DNA of 38,532 nucleotides, taken from contig CAKNJS010000025.1 of the NCBI GenBank assembly GCA_930986645.1, positions 1-38,532 of the forward strand, given 5' to 3'. The number at the start of each line of letters is the position of its first letter. The first letter of the stretch is position 1. Below are positions 16,832 to 25,044 of this stretch, one piece after another. The stretch is from an uncultured Lachnoclostridium sp. (lineage in GTDB: Bacteria > Bacillota > Clostridia > Lachnospirales > Lachnospiraceae). The position numbers and the translations under genes were made by a program. The notes under the pieces were generated by a model, which did no database searches, had not been told where the DNA came from, and was given only the letters and a program-made list of their open reading frames with translations.

Positions 16832-17842
16832 ATGGCAAATAAATCAGTAAGTAAGACGGCCGGCACGAAAAAGTCGTTCGTTGACAGGATGGGCGGTCAG
16901 CAGTTTATCGTCCTGATTATCGTCATTGTAATGTTTATCTTTTTCAGTGCAATGAGCCCCGGATTTAGAAAGTATACAACAGTAGTAAGTATTCTTGACT
17001 ATTCTTACTATATCGCATTGATGGCAATCGGAGTTACATTCCCGCTTCTGACAGGCGGTGTAGACCTTTCCATTGGAACAGGTTTGATCTGTTATTCGCT
17101 GATCGGCGGTCTGCTGGTCCGCCAGCATGGAATGCCGGTTGCAGTCGGTATGATCGTGACAATCCTGATTGGTGTTATTTTCGGTATTATTAACGGATGC
17201 CTTGTGGCGCTGATGGATCTGCCGCCATTTCTGGCAACTCTTTGTACCTGCATGATCACCCGCGGTTTTGGCGCATTTGTAGTAGGCGGTTATGGTATCC
17301 CGTGGCCGGCGGCTGGACAGGACGGCGGATGGTTCAGAAGCATCTTCAAGATTCAGGTGGGCGGACAGAACATCCCGATCGGTTTCCTGTGGATCCTTCT
17401 TCTGGTTGCTATTATGAGTTTCGTACTTAACCACACAAAGATGGGACGTTACACACGGGCAATCGGAAGCAACAAGGAGGCAACAAGACTTTCCGGAGTC
17501 AATGTTAAGTTTTATCACATCATGGCATATGTGATCTGCGGACTTTTCGCAGGACTTGCTGCAATCGCTTACTCGGCAATCTTTGCTACAGTTCAGCCGG
17601 GCAGCGGTGCTGGATTTGAGATGGATGCTATTGGCGGTGCAATCGTCGGCGGTGTGTCTATGTCGGGTGCAGTAGGAAATGTTACAGGTACACTGATTGG
17701 TGTATTTGTTATCTGTCTGCTTAAGACAGGACTTCCGTTCATCGGTTTGACGGCGAACTGGCAGCAGATCATTACAGGTTTTGTCCTGATCGTAGCTGTA
17801 TTGATCGATATCTTTAAGAGAAAGAAAGAGTCAGGAAAGTAA
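16832..17842 (+). CDS. Ribose-type ABC importer, permease 2 (RbsC-like)
   Basis: A 336-residue permease with many hydrophobic helices and the family motif 'TGGVDLSIGTGLICYSLIGG'. GGGAGG at 16818-16823 serves either GTG 16829 or ATG 16832; ATG is taken. It resembles the first permease (QDGGWFRS, SNKEATRLSGVNV, ATVQPGSGAG versus STVQPGYGDQ), which indicates duplication followed by divergence. Importers of this class with two different permeases occur, for example in the Lsr (AI-2) system. Here the fucose genes on both sides suggest L-fucose or a fucose-like sugar as substrate. Confidence 0.93.
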   Translation: MANKSVSKTAGTKKSFVDRMGGQQFIVLIIVIVMFIFFSAMSPGFRKYTTVVSILDYSYYIALMAIGVTFPLLTGGVDLSIGTGLICYSLIGGLLVRQHGMPVAVGMIVTILIGVIFGIINGCLVALMDLPPFLATLCTCMITRGFGAFVVGGYGIPWPAAGQDGGWFRSIFKIQVGGQNIPIGFLWILLLVAIMSFVLNHTKMGRYTRAIGSNKEATRLSGVNVKFYHIMAYVICGLFAGLAAIAYSAIFATVQPGSGAGFEMDAIGGAIVGGVSMSGAVGNVTGTLIGVFVICLLKTGLPFIGLTANWQQIITGFVLIVAVLIDIFKRKKESGK

Positions 17843-17864
17843 TCAATTTTATATCAGTGATAGA

Positions 17865-17910
17865 TAACAGCCGGGGGCTGTATCAGCAGTAAAATGTCTG
17901 CCGGCTGTTA
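17865..17910 (+). other. Hairpin in the gap between permease 2 and the binding protein
   Basis: TAACAGCCGG at 17865-17874 is perfectly complementary to CCGGCTGTTA at 17901-17910, with a 26-nt loop. No T-tract follows. The rest of the 237-bp gap shows no clear promoter. Such hairpins between importer genes often protect one mRNA part or let the binding protein be made in excess. Confidence 0.5.
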
Positions 17911-18079
17911 CTATAGAAACCAAGCAAAGGCAGGCCATGCCCGTAAGACCAGCCGATTGATGTACTGATCTGATGCTGGAACGTACGGATATATGCACGG
18001 TATCTGTACAAAATCAGATGTACTGAGAAGAGTGTATCTTCAAAATGGCCGTAAAAATTATTTCAGGAGGATATGAAAT

Positions 18080-19198
18080 ATGAAAAAGAAAGTATTAGCA
18101 GTGTTACTTGGCGGATGTATGGTAGCCGGACTTCTCGCAGGATGCGGCGGTGGAAAAGAGGCATCAAGCGACAACTCATCATCAGATGACAGCTCCTCAG
18201 GCGGCGGAGACTATACGTTTGAAGTTGTAGTTAAGAGCTTCCAGTCTACATATTGGCAGGCAGCTATTCAGGGAATTGACGCAGCTAAAGATGAGCTCGG
18301 TGTTAAGGTAAATACAACAGGACCGAATGCTGAGTCTGATATTGCTGATCAGGTTAATATGCTGAACAATGCTATCAGCCAGAAGCCGGATGGTATCGCT
18401 CTTGCTGCAAATGACCAGAATGCAGTACTTGATTCACTTCAGGATGCACTTGATGCAGGTATCCCGGTAGTTTGCTTCGATACAGGTGTACCGGACGCTC
18501 CGGAAGGATCTGTAATCGCTACAATCGCTACAGATAATGAGGCAGCAGGCGCTGTTGCAGCTGAGAATATGTATCCGGTAATCAAGGATGCCATTGCAAA
18601 TGCTGACGGACAGGTAAGAATTGGTGAAGTAAATCAGGATGCTACATCCGCTAACATCTCCGGACGTGGAATGGGCTTCATCAACAAGATGAAAGAGCTT
18701 ATCGAAGCTGACGGAAAGACAGTAGCAGTTATCGGTAACCAGTTCTATGTAGATCAGGTAGAGAACAATGGTGACGAGGGTTCAGCAGACGTTATCATCG
18801 AAGTAGCTGTACCGGCTCAGACAACAGTTGAGCTGTCCGCTACAGAGGCTTCTAATATCATGAATAAAGATGATACGATCGCTATCTTCGGTTCAAATCA
18901 GGTTACAGCAGAAGGTGTCCTTACAGCTAACCAGAACCTGAACGTACTTGCAGCTACTCCGGACGAGGGTATTGTCGGCGTAGGATTTGACGCTGGTGCT
19001 ACACTGAAAGCTGCAGTTGCTGACGGAACACTCATCGGTGCTGTTACACAGGCTCCTGTTGATCAGGGTAACCTTGCAATCCACGCACTGTATGACTACT
19101 GCGAGGGCAAAGAAGTATCAGATATCGCTACAGACAGCTACTGGTACGATGCTTCCAACATGGAAGAAGATGACATTGCTCCGAACCTTTATGACTAA
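18080..19198 (+). CDS. Sugar-binding lipoprotein of the ribose-type importer (RbsB-like)
   Basis: A 372-residue solute-binding protein. A signal peptide runs to the lipobox LAGC with the lipidated Cys22, then comes a Ser/Gly/Asp-rich linker (about 27-46) and a periplasmic-binding-protein type I fold: 'YWQAAIQGIDAAKDELGVKV', 'ISQKPDGIALAAND', 'AGIPVVCFDTGVPD' and, near the end, 'GAVTQAPVDQGNLAIHALYDY'. The AGGAGG site at 18066-18071 precedes the ATG by 8 nt. It captures the sugar on the cell surface for the two permeases and ATPase upstream. A strong terminator follows. Confidence 0.95.
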   Translation: MKKKVLAVLLGGCMVAGLLAGCGGGKEASSDNSSSDDSSSGGGDYTFEVVVKSFQSTYWQAAIQGIDAAKDELGVKVNTTGPNAESDIADQVNMLNNAISQKPDGIALAANDQNAVLDSLQDALDAGIPVVCFDTGVPDAPEGSVIATIATDNEAAGAVAAENMYPVIKDAIANADGQVRIGEVNQDATSANISGRGMGFINKMKELIEADGKTVAVIGNQFYVDQVENNGDEGSADVIIEVAVPAQTTVELSATEASNIMNKDDTIAIFGSNQVTAEGVLTANQNLNVLAATPDEGIVGVGFDAGATLKAAVADGTLIGAVTQAPVDQGNLAIHALYDYCEGKEVSDIATDSYWYDASNMEEDDIAPNLYD

Positions 19199-19278
19199 TC
19201 AGCGGAGAAGTACTTCAGAAAAATCGTCTTAAAATGAAACGTGCATATAGGTCTGCGGCTTAATGCGGATCTGAAAAT

Positions 19279-19310
19279 AAAAGGAATCGGGAAGTTCCCG
19301 GTTCCTTTTT
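19279..19310 (+). terminator. Strong Rho-independent terminator after the importer operon
   Basis: A 15-nt arm (19279-19293) pairs with 19295-19309 with a single G-T pair. The tight tip lies around GGAAGTTCC, and the stem ends in a T-run at 19305-19310. It separates fucU from the importer genes. Confidence 0.9.
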
Positions 19311-19345
19311 AAGAGAAAAGATATTATAATGAGGAGGATATCATT

Positions 19346-19786
19346 ATGTTAAAAGGAATTCCAAAGATTTTATCACCTGAGCTTTTGAAAGTATTGGCAG
19401 AGATGGGACACAGTGACAGACTGGTTATTTCCGATGGAAATTTCCCGGCTGAGTCGATGGGAAAAGATGCAATAGTTATTCGCTGTGACGGACATGGCGT
19501 GCCGGAACTGCTGGATGCGATTCTTCAGGTATTTCCGCTTGATACATATGTAGAGCATCCCGTAAATCTTATGGAGGTAATGCCGGGAGACGATGTGGAG
19601 ACTCCGATCTGGGATACATACAAGGAGATTATCCGCAAATATGACGACAGAGGAGACGCTGTTGTAGGAAATATTGAGCGATTTGCTTTCTATGAAGAGG
19701 CAAAAAAGGTGTATGCTATCATTGCTACAGGTGAGTCTGCCCTTTATGCGAATATTATGCTGCAGAAAGGTGTAGTTACTGACTGA
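19346..19786 (+). CDS. fucU: L-fucose mutarotase (RbsD/FucU family)
   Basis: A 146-residue cytoplasmic enzyme that interconverts the alpha and beta anomers of L-fucose to feed the isomerase. It aligns with E. coli FucU: 'LSPELLKVLAEMGHSDRLVISDGNFPAESMG' (split here as LSPELLKVLAEMGHSD and DGNFPAESMG), with the catalytic-site His22, then 'FAFYEEAKKVYAIIATGE' and YANIMLQKGV. This is the fucose rather than the ribose (RbsD) form. GAGGAGG precedes ATG 19346. It stands just after the importer terminator, so it needs read-through or a promoter of its own; TATAAT at 19325-19330 is too close to the start to be convincing. Confidence 0.95.
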   Translation: MLKGIPKILSPELLKVLAEMGHSDRLVISDGNFPAESMGKDAIVIRCDGHGVPELLDAILQVFPLDTYVEHPVNLMEVMPGDDVETPIWDTYKEIIRKYDDRGDAVVGNIERFAFYEEAKKVYAIIATGESALYANIMLQKGVVTD

Positions 19787-19836
19787 TCAGGAGAGATCAG
19801 CCAGATTACAGAAATACCAGAGACGGAGGATGTTAT

Positions 19837-20280
19837 ATGCTGGATCATGTAGAAATTGTTTTTGAAAATATGAAACCGATGATGAAGAAACTCAAAAAAA
19901 AGAATTATAAGAATAATATGGAAGAGTTTCTGGACAGATACGGACATTATTTTCGGGAAATGACAATGCTGACAGAGGACGCAGAGGATAAGGAAGCGGC
20001 AGCAGAAGAAATAGCCCGTACTTTTGCGGATCGTGTAGAGCATAAGTTTGTATCTCCCAAAAAGGGGAGGATAGATGGCGTTGTCCAGCTTGATCTGAAT
20101 TTCTTCATGATCTATTACATTTTTCCGGCAATTCTTAAAACGGAACACGAGGATGCAAAACTTATCGCCGATCATATCCGTGATGAGTGGAGCCGGCGTT
20201 TTAAGGACAGTGATATACAATATACGGATTATGACTCGATCTACGCTGCTTTTCGCGAGAAAATATTCGGTATTATCTGA
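19837..20280 (+). CDS. Conserved hypothetical protein, unknown function
   Basis: A 147-residue protein with a good ribosome site (GGAGG at 19825-19829). It is mostly charged and helical, with a Lys-rich N-terminal part (MMKKLKKKNYKNN) and an acidic stretch (EDAEDKEAAAEE). One mildly hydrophobic segment, 'LNFFMIYYIFPAIL' near 91-104, is too short for a confident membrane span. No signal peptide and no Cys pairs. I do not recognise the family. It lies 50 bp after fucU and 77 bp before secG on the same strand. Confidence 0.7.
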   Translation: MLDHVEIVFENMKPMMKKLKKKNYKNNMEEFLDRYGHYFREMTMLTEDAEDKEAAAEEIARTFADRVEHKFVSPKKGRIDGVVQLDLNFFMIYYIFPAILKTEHEDAKLIADHIRDEWSRRFKDSDIQYTDYDSIYAAFREKIFGII

Positions 20281-20357
20281 GGAAATCAGCTGTTCGGCTT
20301 GCAATGCGGCTGTGGCTGTGATAGAATAATCGTGGTTTATCCGCAGGAGGTGTAGAG

Positions 20358-20600
20358 ATGGATATCTTAAAGACCGTGATAACGATCATCTTTGTTATAG
20401 ACTGCATAACATTAGCTGCGATTATTCTTCTTCAGGAGGGAAAAGCTTCCGGACTCGGGACGATCAGCGGAGCAGCAGACACATATTGGGGACACAATAA
20501 GGGCCGTTCCATGGAGGGGACTCTTGTGAAGGTTACCCGCGTTGTGGCAGTACTTTTTATGGTGCTGGCTGTAATCCTTAACCTTAAGATCTTCAACTGA
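20358..20600 (+). CDS. secG: Preprotein translocase subunit SecG
   Basis: An 80-residue membrane protein with two hydrophobic helices (about 5-25 and 58-77). Between them is the family loop 'ILLQEGKASGLGTISGAADT', matching the SecG motif LLQ.GK..GL....G. SecG aids protein movement through the SecYE channel. AGGAGG at 20345-20350 supports ATG 20358. The following rnr and smpB genes are its usual neighbours in clostridia, although a terminator lies between. Confidence 0.95.
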   Translation: MDILKTVITIIFVIDCITLAAIILLQEGKASGLGTISGAADTYWGHNKGRSMEGTLVKVTRVVAVLFMVLAVILNLKIFN

Positions 20601-20675
20601 TCCGGCATTTTGGCTGATGTAAACGCAAAATGCGGTTTGGCAGTATGAAATGCACTATATCAGAAGATAATAATC

Positions 20676-20716
20676 ACGTAAGCACTCTATAGCGGATATA
20701 GGGTGCTTACGTTTTT
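20676..20716 (+). terminator. Terminator after secG
   Basis: The arm 20676-20690 pairs with 20698-20712 (15 bp with one G-T pair) across a 7-nt loop, followed by TTTTTC. A smaller hairpin, GCATTTTG at 20605-20612 with CAAAATGC at 20626-20633, precedes it. The terminator sits directly before rnr, so part of the transcription may read through. Confidence 0.85.
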
Positions 20717-20752
20717 CTATGAAGAGAGAAAAAGTGAATGACGGAGAGAAAA

Positions 20753-22876
20753 ATGGATCAGACATTTGAAAAGAGAAAAAAGGTTATTTTAGATTTTATC
20801 AGCGATGACCTCTATGTGCCGATGAAGATTAAGGAAATAGCTATAGTGCTTCAGATCCCGCGTGAACAGAGAAATGAGCTGAAGGAGATTCTTGATGCAC
20901 TTGTAGAAGAAGGCAGGATATCTCTGTCCAAGAGAGGAAAGTACAGTAAAGGGCATCCGGTGCATCTGAAAGGTATATTTCAGGCGAATATAAGAGGATT
21001 CGGATTTGTGACCCCGGAGGATGAAAGCGGAGATGTATTTATTCCGGAAGAAAATATAAGAGGAGCATTCCATGGGGATGAAGTGGAGTACATTATCACG
21101 GCGGCACCTGCAGGAAAGAGGAAAGAGGGCAGAATAATCCGAGTCTTATCCCATGGTGTGGTAAATATAGTCGGAATATATGAGAAAAGCAAAAATTTCG
21201 GTTTCGTCCGTCCGGATAATCAGAGATATCTGAAAGATATCTATATTCCGGCGGGAAAAGAACTGGGGGCGATGAACGGTCATAAGGTCGTAGTGAGACT
21301 GACATCCTACGGCGGAGAGCACATGAAGCCGGAAGGAGAGGTTGTTCAGATTATCGGCCATATTAATGATCCGGGGACAGATATCCTTTCGATAGTAATG
21401 GATGCGGGGATTCCCACTGAATTTCCCGAGAAAGTTCTGAATCAGGCTGTCAGGGTTTCTAAAGATGTAAGCGAGGCGGACCGTGCAGGAAGAAAAGACC
21501 TCAGAGACTGGCTGATGGTAACGATCGACGGGGAAGATGCGAAGGATCTGGATGATGCGGTATCGCTTCAGATGGATGGAGATAAATACATTCTGGGGGT
21601 TCATATTGCAGATGTGGCAAATTACGTTCAGGAGAACAGTGCGCTCGACAGAGAGGCGCTTGAACGCGGGACGAGCGTATATCTTGCCGATCGTGTGATA
21701 CCGATGCTTCCGCATAAACTGTCAAACGGAATCTGTTCTTTAAATGCAGGTGAAGACAGACTTGCGTTATCCTGTATCATGACATTTGACCAAGCCGGTG
21801 AAATGGTTGACCATGAGATAGCAGAAACGGTAATTCACGTTGATAGGCGGATGAGTTATAATGGCGTATCGGAAATACTCAGAAACTATGAGAAAAAGCC
21901 GGAAAGCGTGTCTGATGATACAGAGATTAATGAAATGCTATACATGATGAAAAAGCTTTCTGATATACTCAGGGAGCGCCGCGGCAGAAGAGGGTCTATA
22001 GATTTCGATTTCCCTGAGACAAAAGTGATTCTTGATGAGGACGGTAAGCCGGTGGATATCAGACCTTATGAACGCAATGATGCAACTAAGATCATCGAAG
22101 ATTTTATGCTCATGGCAAATGAAACCGTAGCTGAAGAGTATTACTGGCGTGAACTGCCTTTTCTCTACCGCACCCATGATGTGCCGGACGAAGATAAGAT
22201 AAAAAAACTCAGTACATTTATCAATAACTTCGGATATCATATTCATGTCCGAAATGAAGTGCGCCCTAAGGAAATCCAGAAACTTCTCGACCGGGTGGAC
22301 GGCACTCCGGAGGAGGCATTGATCAGCCGTCTGACACTGCGCTCTATGAAGAGAGCGCGTTATACGACAGAAAATACAGGACATTTTGGTCTCGCGGCAA
22401 AGTATTATACCCATTTTACATCACCGATCAGACGATATCCGGACTTGCAGATACACAGGATCATCAAGGAAAATCTGCGCGGCAGGCTGAATGAGGATAG
22501 AATTTCCCATTATGAAGAGATTCTGCCGAAAATAGCCGCCCAGTGCAGCGACAGAGAGCGCAGAGCCGAGGAAGCGGAACGAGAAGTGATTAAAATGAAG
22601 AAAGCGGAATATATGCGTTCTCGTATTGGAGAAGAATATGATGGCGTTGTATCAGGCGTGACAGGATGGGGCGTCTATGTGGAGCTTGAAAATACTGTGG
22701 AAGGTCTGGTGCATGTTGCAGATATGAGGGACGATCATTACGATTTTATCGAGCAGAATTATGAAATGGCGGGAGCACATACCGGGAAAACATACAAACT
22801 CGGGCAGACCGTACGGGTGCGTGTTACAGATGCGGACAAACTCCTGAGAACGGTTAATTTTGAATTTGTATCGTAA
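20753..22876 (+). CDS. rnr: Ribonuclease R (3'-5' exoribonuclease)
   Basis: A 707-residue processive exoribonuclease. Domain order: N-terminal winged helix (about 1-70), two cold-shock domains (about 75-215, with FGFVTPEDESGDVFIPEENI split as 'GFGFVTPEDESGDVFI'), the catalytic RNB domain (about 245-575) with the metal-binding acidic cluster 'DGEDAKDLDDAVSL' and 'HFTSPIRRYPDLQIHR', and a C-terminal S1 domain (about 615-705, 'YDGVVSGVTGWGVYVEL'). ATG 20753 has GGAG 6 nt upstream. ATG 20738, five codons earlier, is also possible but has a poorer site. RNase R degrades structured RNA and works with tmRNA and SmpB, whose gene follows after 72 bp. Confidence 0.96.
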   Translation: MDQTFEKRKKVILDFISDDLYVPMKIKEIAIVLQIPREQRNELKEILDALVEEGRISLSKRGKYSKGHPVHLKGIFQANIRGFGFVTPEDESGDVFIPEENIRGAFHGDEVEYIITAAPAGKRKEGRIIRVLSHGVVNIVGIYEKSKNFGFVRPDNQRYLKDIYIPAGKELGAMNGHKVVVRLTSYGGEHMKPEGEVVQIIGHINDPGTDILSIVMDAGIPTEFPEKVLNQAVRVSKDVSEADRAGRKDLRDWLMVTIDGEDAKDLDDAVSLQMDGDKYILGVHIADVANYVQENSALDREALERGTSVYLADRVIPMLPHKLSNGICSLNAGEDRLALSCIMTFDQAGEMVDHEIAETVIHVDRRMSYNGVSEILRNYEKKPESVSDDTEINEMLYMMKKLSDILRERRGRRGSIDFDFPETKVILDEDGKPVDIRPYERNDATKIIEDFMLMANETVAEEYYWRELPFLYRTHDVPDEDKIKKLSTFINNFGYHIHVRNEVRPKEIQKLLDRVDGTPEEALISRLTLRSMKRARYTTENTGHFGLAAKYYTHFTSPIRRYPDLQIHRIIKENLRGRLNEDRISHYEEILPKIAAQCSDRERRAEEAEREVIKMKKAEYMRSRIGEEYDGVVSGVTGWGVYVELENTVEGLVHVADMRDDHYDFIEQNYEMAGAHTGKTYKLGQTVRVRVTDADKLLRTVNFEFVS

Positions 22877-22948
22877 TGCCGGGACAGAACAGTAAAAAGG
22901 CGGCGGAGCAGATGGTGCATTTCCGCAGGCAAAGGAGAGTTAATATAT

Positions 22949-23413
22949 ATGGCAAAGTCAGAGACAAAACTTATCGCCAATAATAAAAAAGCATATCATG
23001 ATTATTTCATTCTTGAAAAATATGAGGCGGGAATTGTACTTCATGGAACAGAAGTAAAGTCCCTGCGTATGGGGAAATGCAGCATTAAGGAGGCGTTTAT
23101 CCGAGTGGAAGACGGTGAAATGTATATTTACGGTATGCATATTTCTCCATATGAAAAAGGGAATATTTTTAACAAGGACCCGCTGAGGGTTCGCAAACTG
23201 CTGCTTCATAAGAAGGAGATACTTAAGATCTTTGGTAAGATGAAAGAGCAGGGGATTACGGTCGTCCCTCTGAAAGTCTATTTCAGCGGCAGTCTGGTAA
23301 AAGTGGAGATCGGGCTGGCAAAGGGCAAGAAGCTGTATGATAAGCGGGCGGATATTGCGAAGAAAGACCAGAAGCGAGAAGCGCAGAGAGATTTCAAAGT
23401 AAGAAATTTGTAA
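22949..23413 (+). CDS. smpB: SsrA (tmRNA)-binding protein SmpB
   Basis: A 154-residue protein of family length. '[20 protein letters not shown]', '[20 protein letters not shown]' and the C-terminal '[20 protein letters not shown]' are hallmarks of SmpB. It delivers tmRNA to stalled ribosomes. AGGAG precedes ATG 22949. The ssrA gene often lies close by, but I find no tmRNA-like sequence in this window. Confidence 0.98.
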   Translation: MAKSETKLIANNKKAYHDYFILEKYEAGIVLHGTEVKSLRMGKCSIKEAFIRVEDGEMYIYGMHISPYEKGNIFNKDPLRVRKLLLHKKEILKIFGKMKEQGITVVPLKVYFSGSLVKVEIGLAKGKKLYDKRADIAKKDQKREAQRDFKVRNL

Positions 23414-23426
23414 GGAGACGAGCATC

Positions 23427-24263
23427 ATGATTCAGGATATTGAGCCGAGACATCTTGATAATCAATACAGAACGGTTCCGCCGGACGGAGAGAGTTATGC
23501 ATTGTATTATGAGGATCATGCGGTGCTTCTGAAAAGAACGGAGTCCGGCATTGTATTCCCGCGTTTCAGAGAGCTGGAACGGCTGAATGAGGAAATTTAC
23601 GAAGAATACATATATTTGTTTTCGATTGATAATGAGAGGTATTATCTGGTTCAGGATATCAACAGAGAGCCGCTGTCGGATTTTAATATGGAAAATACGG
23701 AAATATTCCGCAGTGCAGATCCCCAGTATCACGCATTTGCAGGCATTACAGGGTATCAGCTCTTCAACTGGTACAAAAACCATAAATACTGCGGCAGATG
23801 CGGAAGAAAAATGAAGCACAGCGGCAAGGAACGGATGCTGTACTGCAGTGAATGCCGGAACGTGGAATATCCGAAGATCTGTCCGGCAGTCATTATCGGG
23901 GTTACTGACGGCAGCCGTATACTGATGTCGAAATATGCCGGAAGAGCCTATAAGAAGTACGCACTGCTTGCAGGATTCACCGAGATCGGAGAGACGGTGG
24001 AACAAACTGTCGCCCGGGAGGTTATGGAAGAAGTGGGGCTGAAAGTGAAAAACATCCGATATTATAAAAGCCAGCCATGGGCGTTTACGGATACTCTGCT
24101 GATGGGGTTCTACTGTGATCTGGACGGAGATGCCGGTATTACGCTGGATGAAAACGAACTGGCGATGGCCGAGTGGTTTGAGCGGGATGAGATTCCGGTT
24201 GAGCCGGCTAGAGACAGCCTTACAAATGAGATGATAATACGGTTTAAAAAAGGTGCCGTCTAA
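23427..24263 (+). CDS. nudC: NADH pyrophosphatase NudC-type Nudix hydrolase
   Basis: A 278-residue hydrolase of NAD(H) (and possibly of NAD-capped RNA ends). Three parts are visible: an N-terminal NudC-like domain; a four-Cys zinc ribbon (CGRCG ... CSEC, about 117-136); and the Nudix domain with the box starting at Gly183, GFTEIGETVEQTVAREVMEE (then VG), fitting GX5EX7REUXEEXGU. 'SQPWAFTDTLLMGF' corresponds to the SQPWPF motif specific to NudC. It starts 13 bp after smpB with AAGGAG upstream, so it is probably cotranscribed. Confidence 0.93.
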   Translation: MIQDIEPRHLDNQYRTVPPDGESYALYYEDHAVLLKRTESGIVFPRFRELERLNEEIYEEYIYLFSIDNERYYLVQDINREPLSDFNMENTEIFRSADPQYHAFAGITGYQLFNWYKNHKYCGRCGRKMKHSGKERMLYCSECRNVEYPKICPAVIIGVTDGSRILMSKYAGRAYKKYALLAGFTEIGETVEQTVAREVMEEVGLKVKNIRYYKSQPWAFTDTLLMGFYCDLDGDAGITLDENELAMAEWFERDEIPVEPARDSLTNEMIIRFKKGAV

Positions 24264-24271
24264 TGTATAAT
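24243..24271 (+). promoter_or_regulatory. Putative promoter of the hemerythrin gene
   Basis: TTTAAA at 24243-24248, a 17-bp spacer, then TATAAT at 24266-24271. The -35 overlaps the end of nudC. Transcription would start about 45 nt before the hemerythrin ATG. Confidence 0.45.
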
Positions 24272-24323
24272 ATAGAAAGATATTTCAATTACTGAATTTT
24301 CAGAATCAAGGAGGTACTTATTA

Positions 24324-24746
24324 ATGAGAGCAGAATTTGACGAGAGTCTGGTAACAGGCAATGAGATGATTGATACACAGCATAAGGAGCTGATCGACAA
24401 GATCAATAAGCTTCTGGACAGCTGTGAGACGAGCAAGGATAAAATCGTGGCGGTAAAGACGCTGGATTATCTTGCAGATTACACAGAGTTTCATTTTGGT
24501 GAAGAAGAAAAACTTCAGGAATCAATTAATTATCCGGGAATTGAGCAGCATAAGAAAGAACACGATAAACTCCGCGGAGTCGTAAAGGATCTTTATAATA
24601 TGCTTGAGGAAGAAGAAGGTCCGTCGGATGCGTTTGTAGAGCAGGTCAACAAAAATGTGATCGAGTGGCTTTACAGACATATCAAAGGGTTTGACAGATC
24701 CGTGGCAGAGTACAAATTCATGAATTCCAGCAGTGAGAGGCTGTAA
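24324..24746 (+). CDS. Bacteriohemerythrin
   Basis: A 140-residue four-helix protein with a non-haem di-iron site that binds O2. The ligand pattern is complete: His in MIDTQHKELID, His and Glu in 'EFHFGEEEKL', two His in QHKKEHDKL, and His plus Asp in 'WLYRHIKGFD'. AAGGAGG precedes ATG 24324. In anaerobes such proteins are thought to scavenge or sense oxygen. It is a single gene, followed by a long hairpin element and then the convergent TrhA gene. Confidence 0.95.
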   Translation: MRAEFDESLVTGNEMIDTQHKELIDKINKLLDSCETSKDKIVAVKTLDYLADYTEFHFGEEEKLQESINYPGIEQHKKEHDKLRGVVKDLYNMLEEEEGPSDAFVEQVNKNVIEWLYRHIKGFDRSVAEYKFMNSSSERL

Positions 24747-24811
24747 ATTCGATTTTCTGTATTAGTCTGTTAATAGGTAAAACGCCTGAAACAGACGGTT
24801 ACGGCCCCCTT

Positions 24812-25034
24812 TGATGCACCTTCCGCAGACGGATTACAAAATTGAGGACAGTGACTGTGGAAGGAAATTACGAAAAGTTAAAAGCAGGGAAATGGCGTCA
24901 GGTGAAAAAAAGCGGTTGCCCGAGCTGGCGGGTTCCGCTTTTTTTCACTTGTATTCAGCTATTTTCCTGCTTTGTTATTTGAAGTTATTTCCTGTAACCG
25001 GAGCTGGTATCAATTTTGTAATCCGTCTCCGGAA
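24812..25034. repeat. Long-hairpin repeat element, copy 1 (nested, about 220 bp)
   Basis: The outer arms 24821-24845 and 25010-25034 are complementary at 24 of 25 positions. Inside, 24881-24896 pairs with 24958-24973 at all 16 positions if two G-U pairs are counted, and 24902-24915 pairs perfectly with 24935-24948. AGGAAAT near 24862 faces ATTTCCT near 24987 between these stems. The element fills the convergent gap between the hemerythrin and trhA genes. Its outer part shares, in order, TGATGCAC, TCCGC, ATTGA, GACTGT, CTGTAACCGGAGC and ATCAAT with the element at 35077-35158. A 98-codon open frame across it has no sign of being a gene. Confidence 0.8.
24902..24948. terminator. Bidirectional terminator at the tip of the long hairpin
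   Basis: GTGAAAAAAAGCGG at 24902-24915 pairs perfectly with 24935-24948, with an inner CCCG/CGGG stem. The A-run in one arm and T-run in the other give a GC step and a T-run on both strands. It serves the convergent hemerythrin and trhA genes. Confidence 0.75.
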
Positions 25035-25044
25035 ATGTAAATCA

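Noticed and set aside
17959-18026. GATGTACTGA repeated at 17959-17968 and 18017-18026
   Set aside because: Two short direct copies with no symmetry or promoter relation; too weak to name as binding sites.
22877-23426. Possible ssrA (tmRNA) gene near smpB
   Set aside because: The gaps around smpB are 72 and 13 bp and the rest of the region is coding; no tmRNA-like ends were seen.
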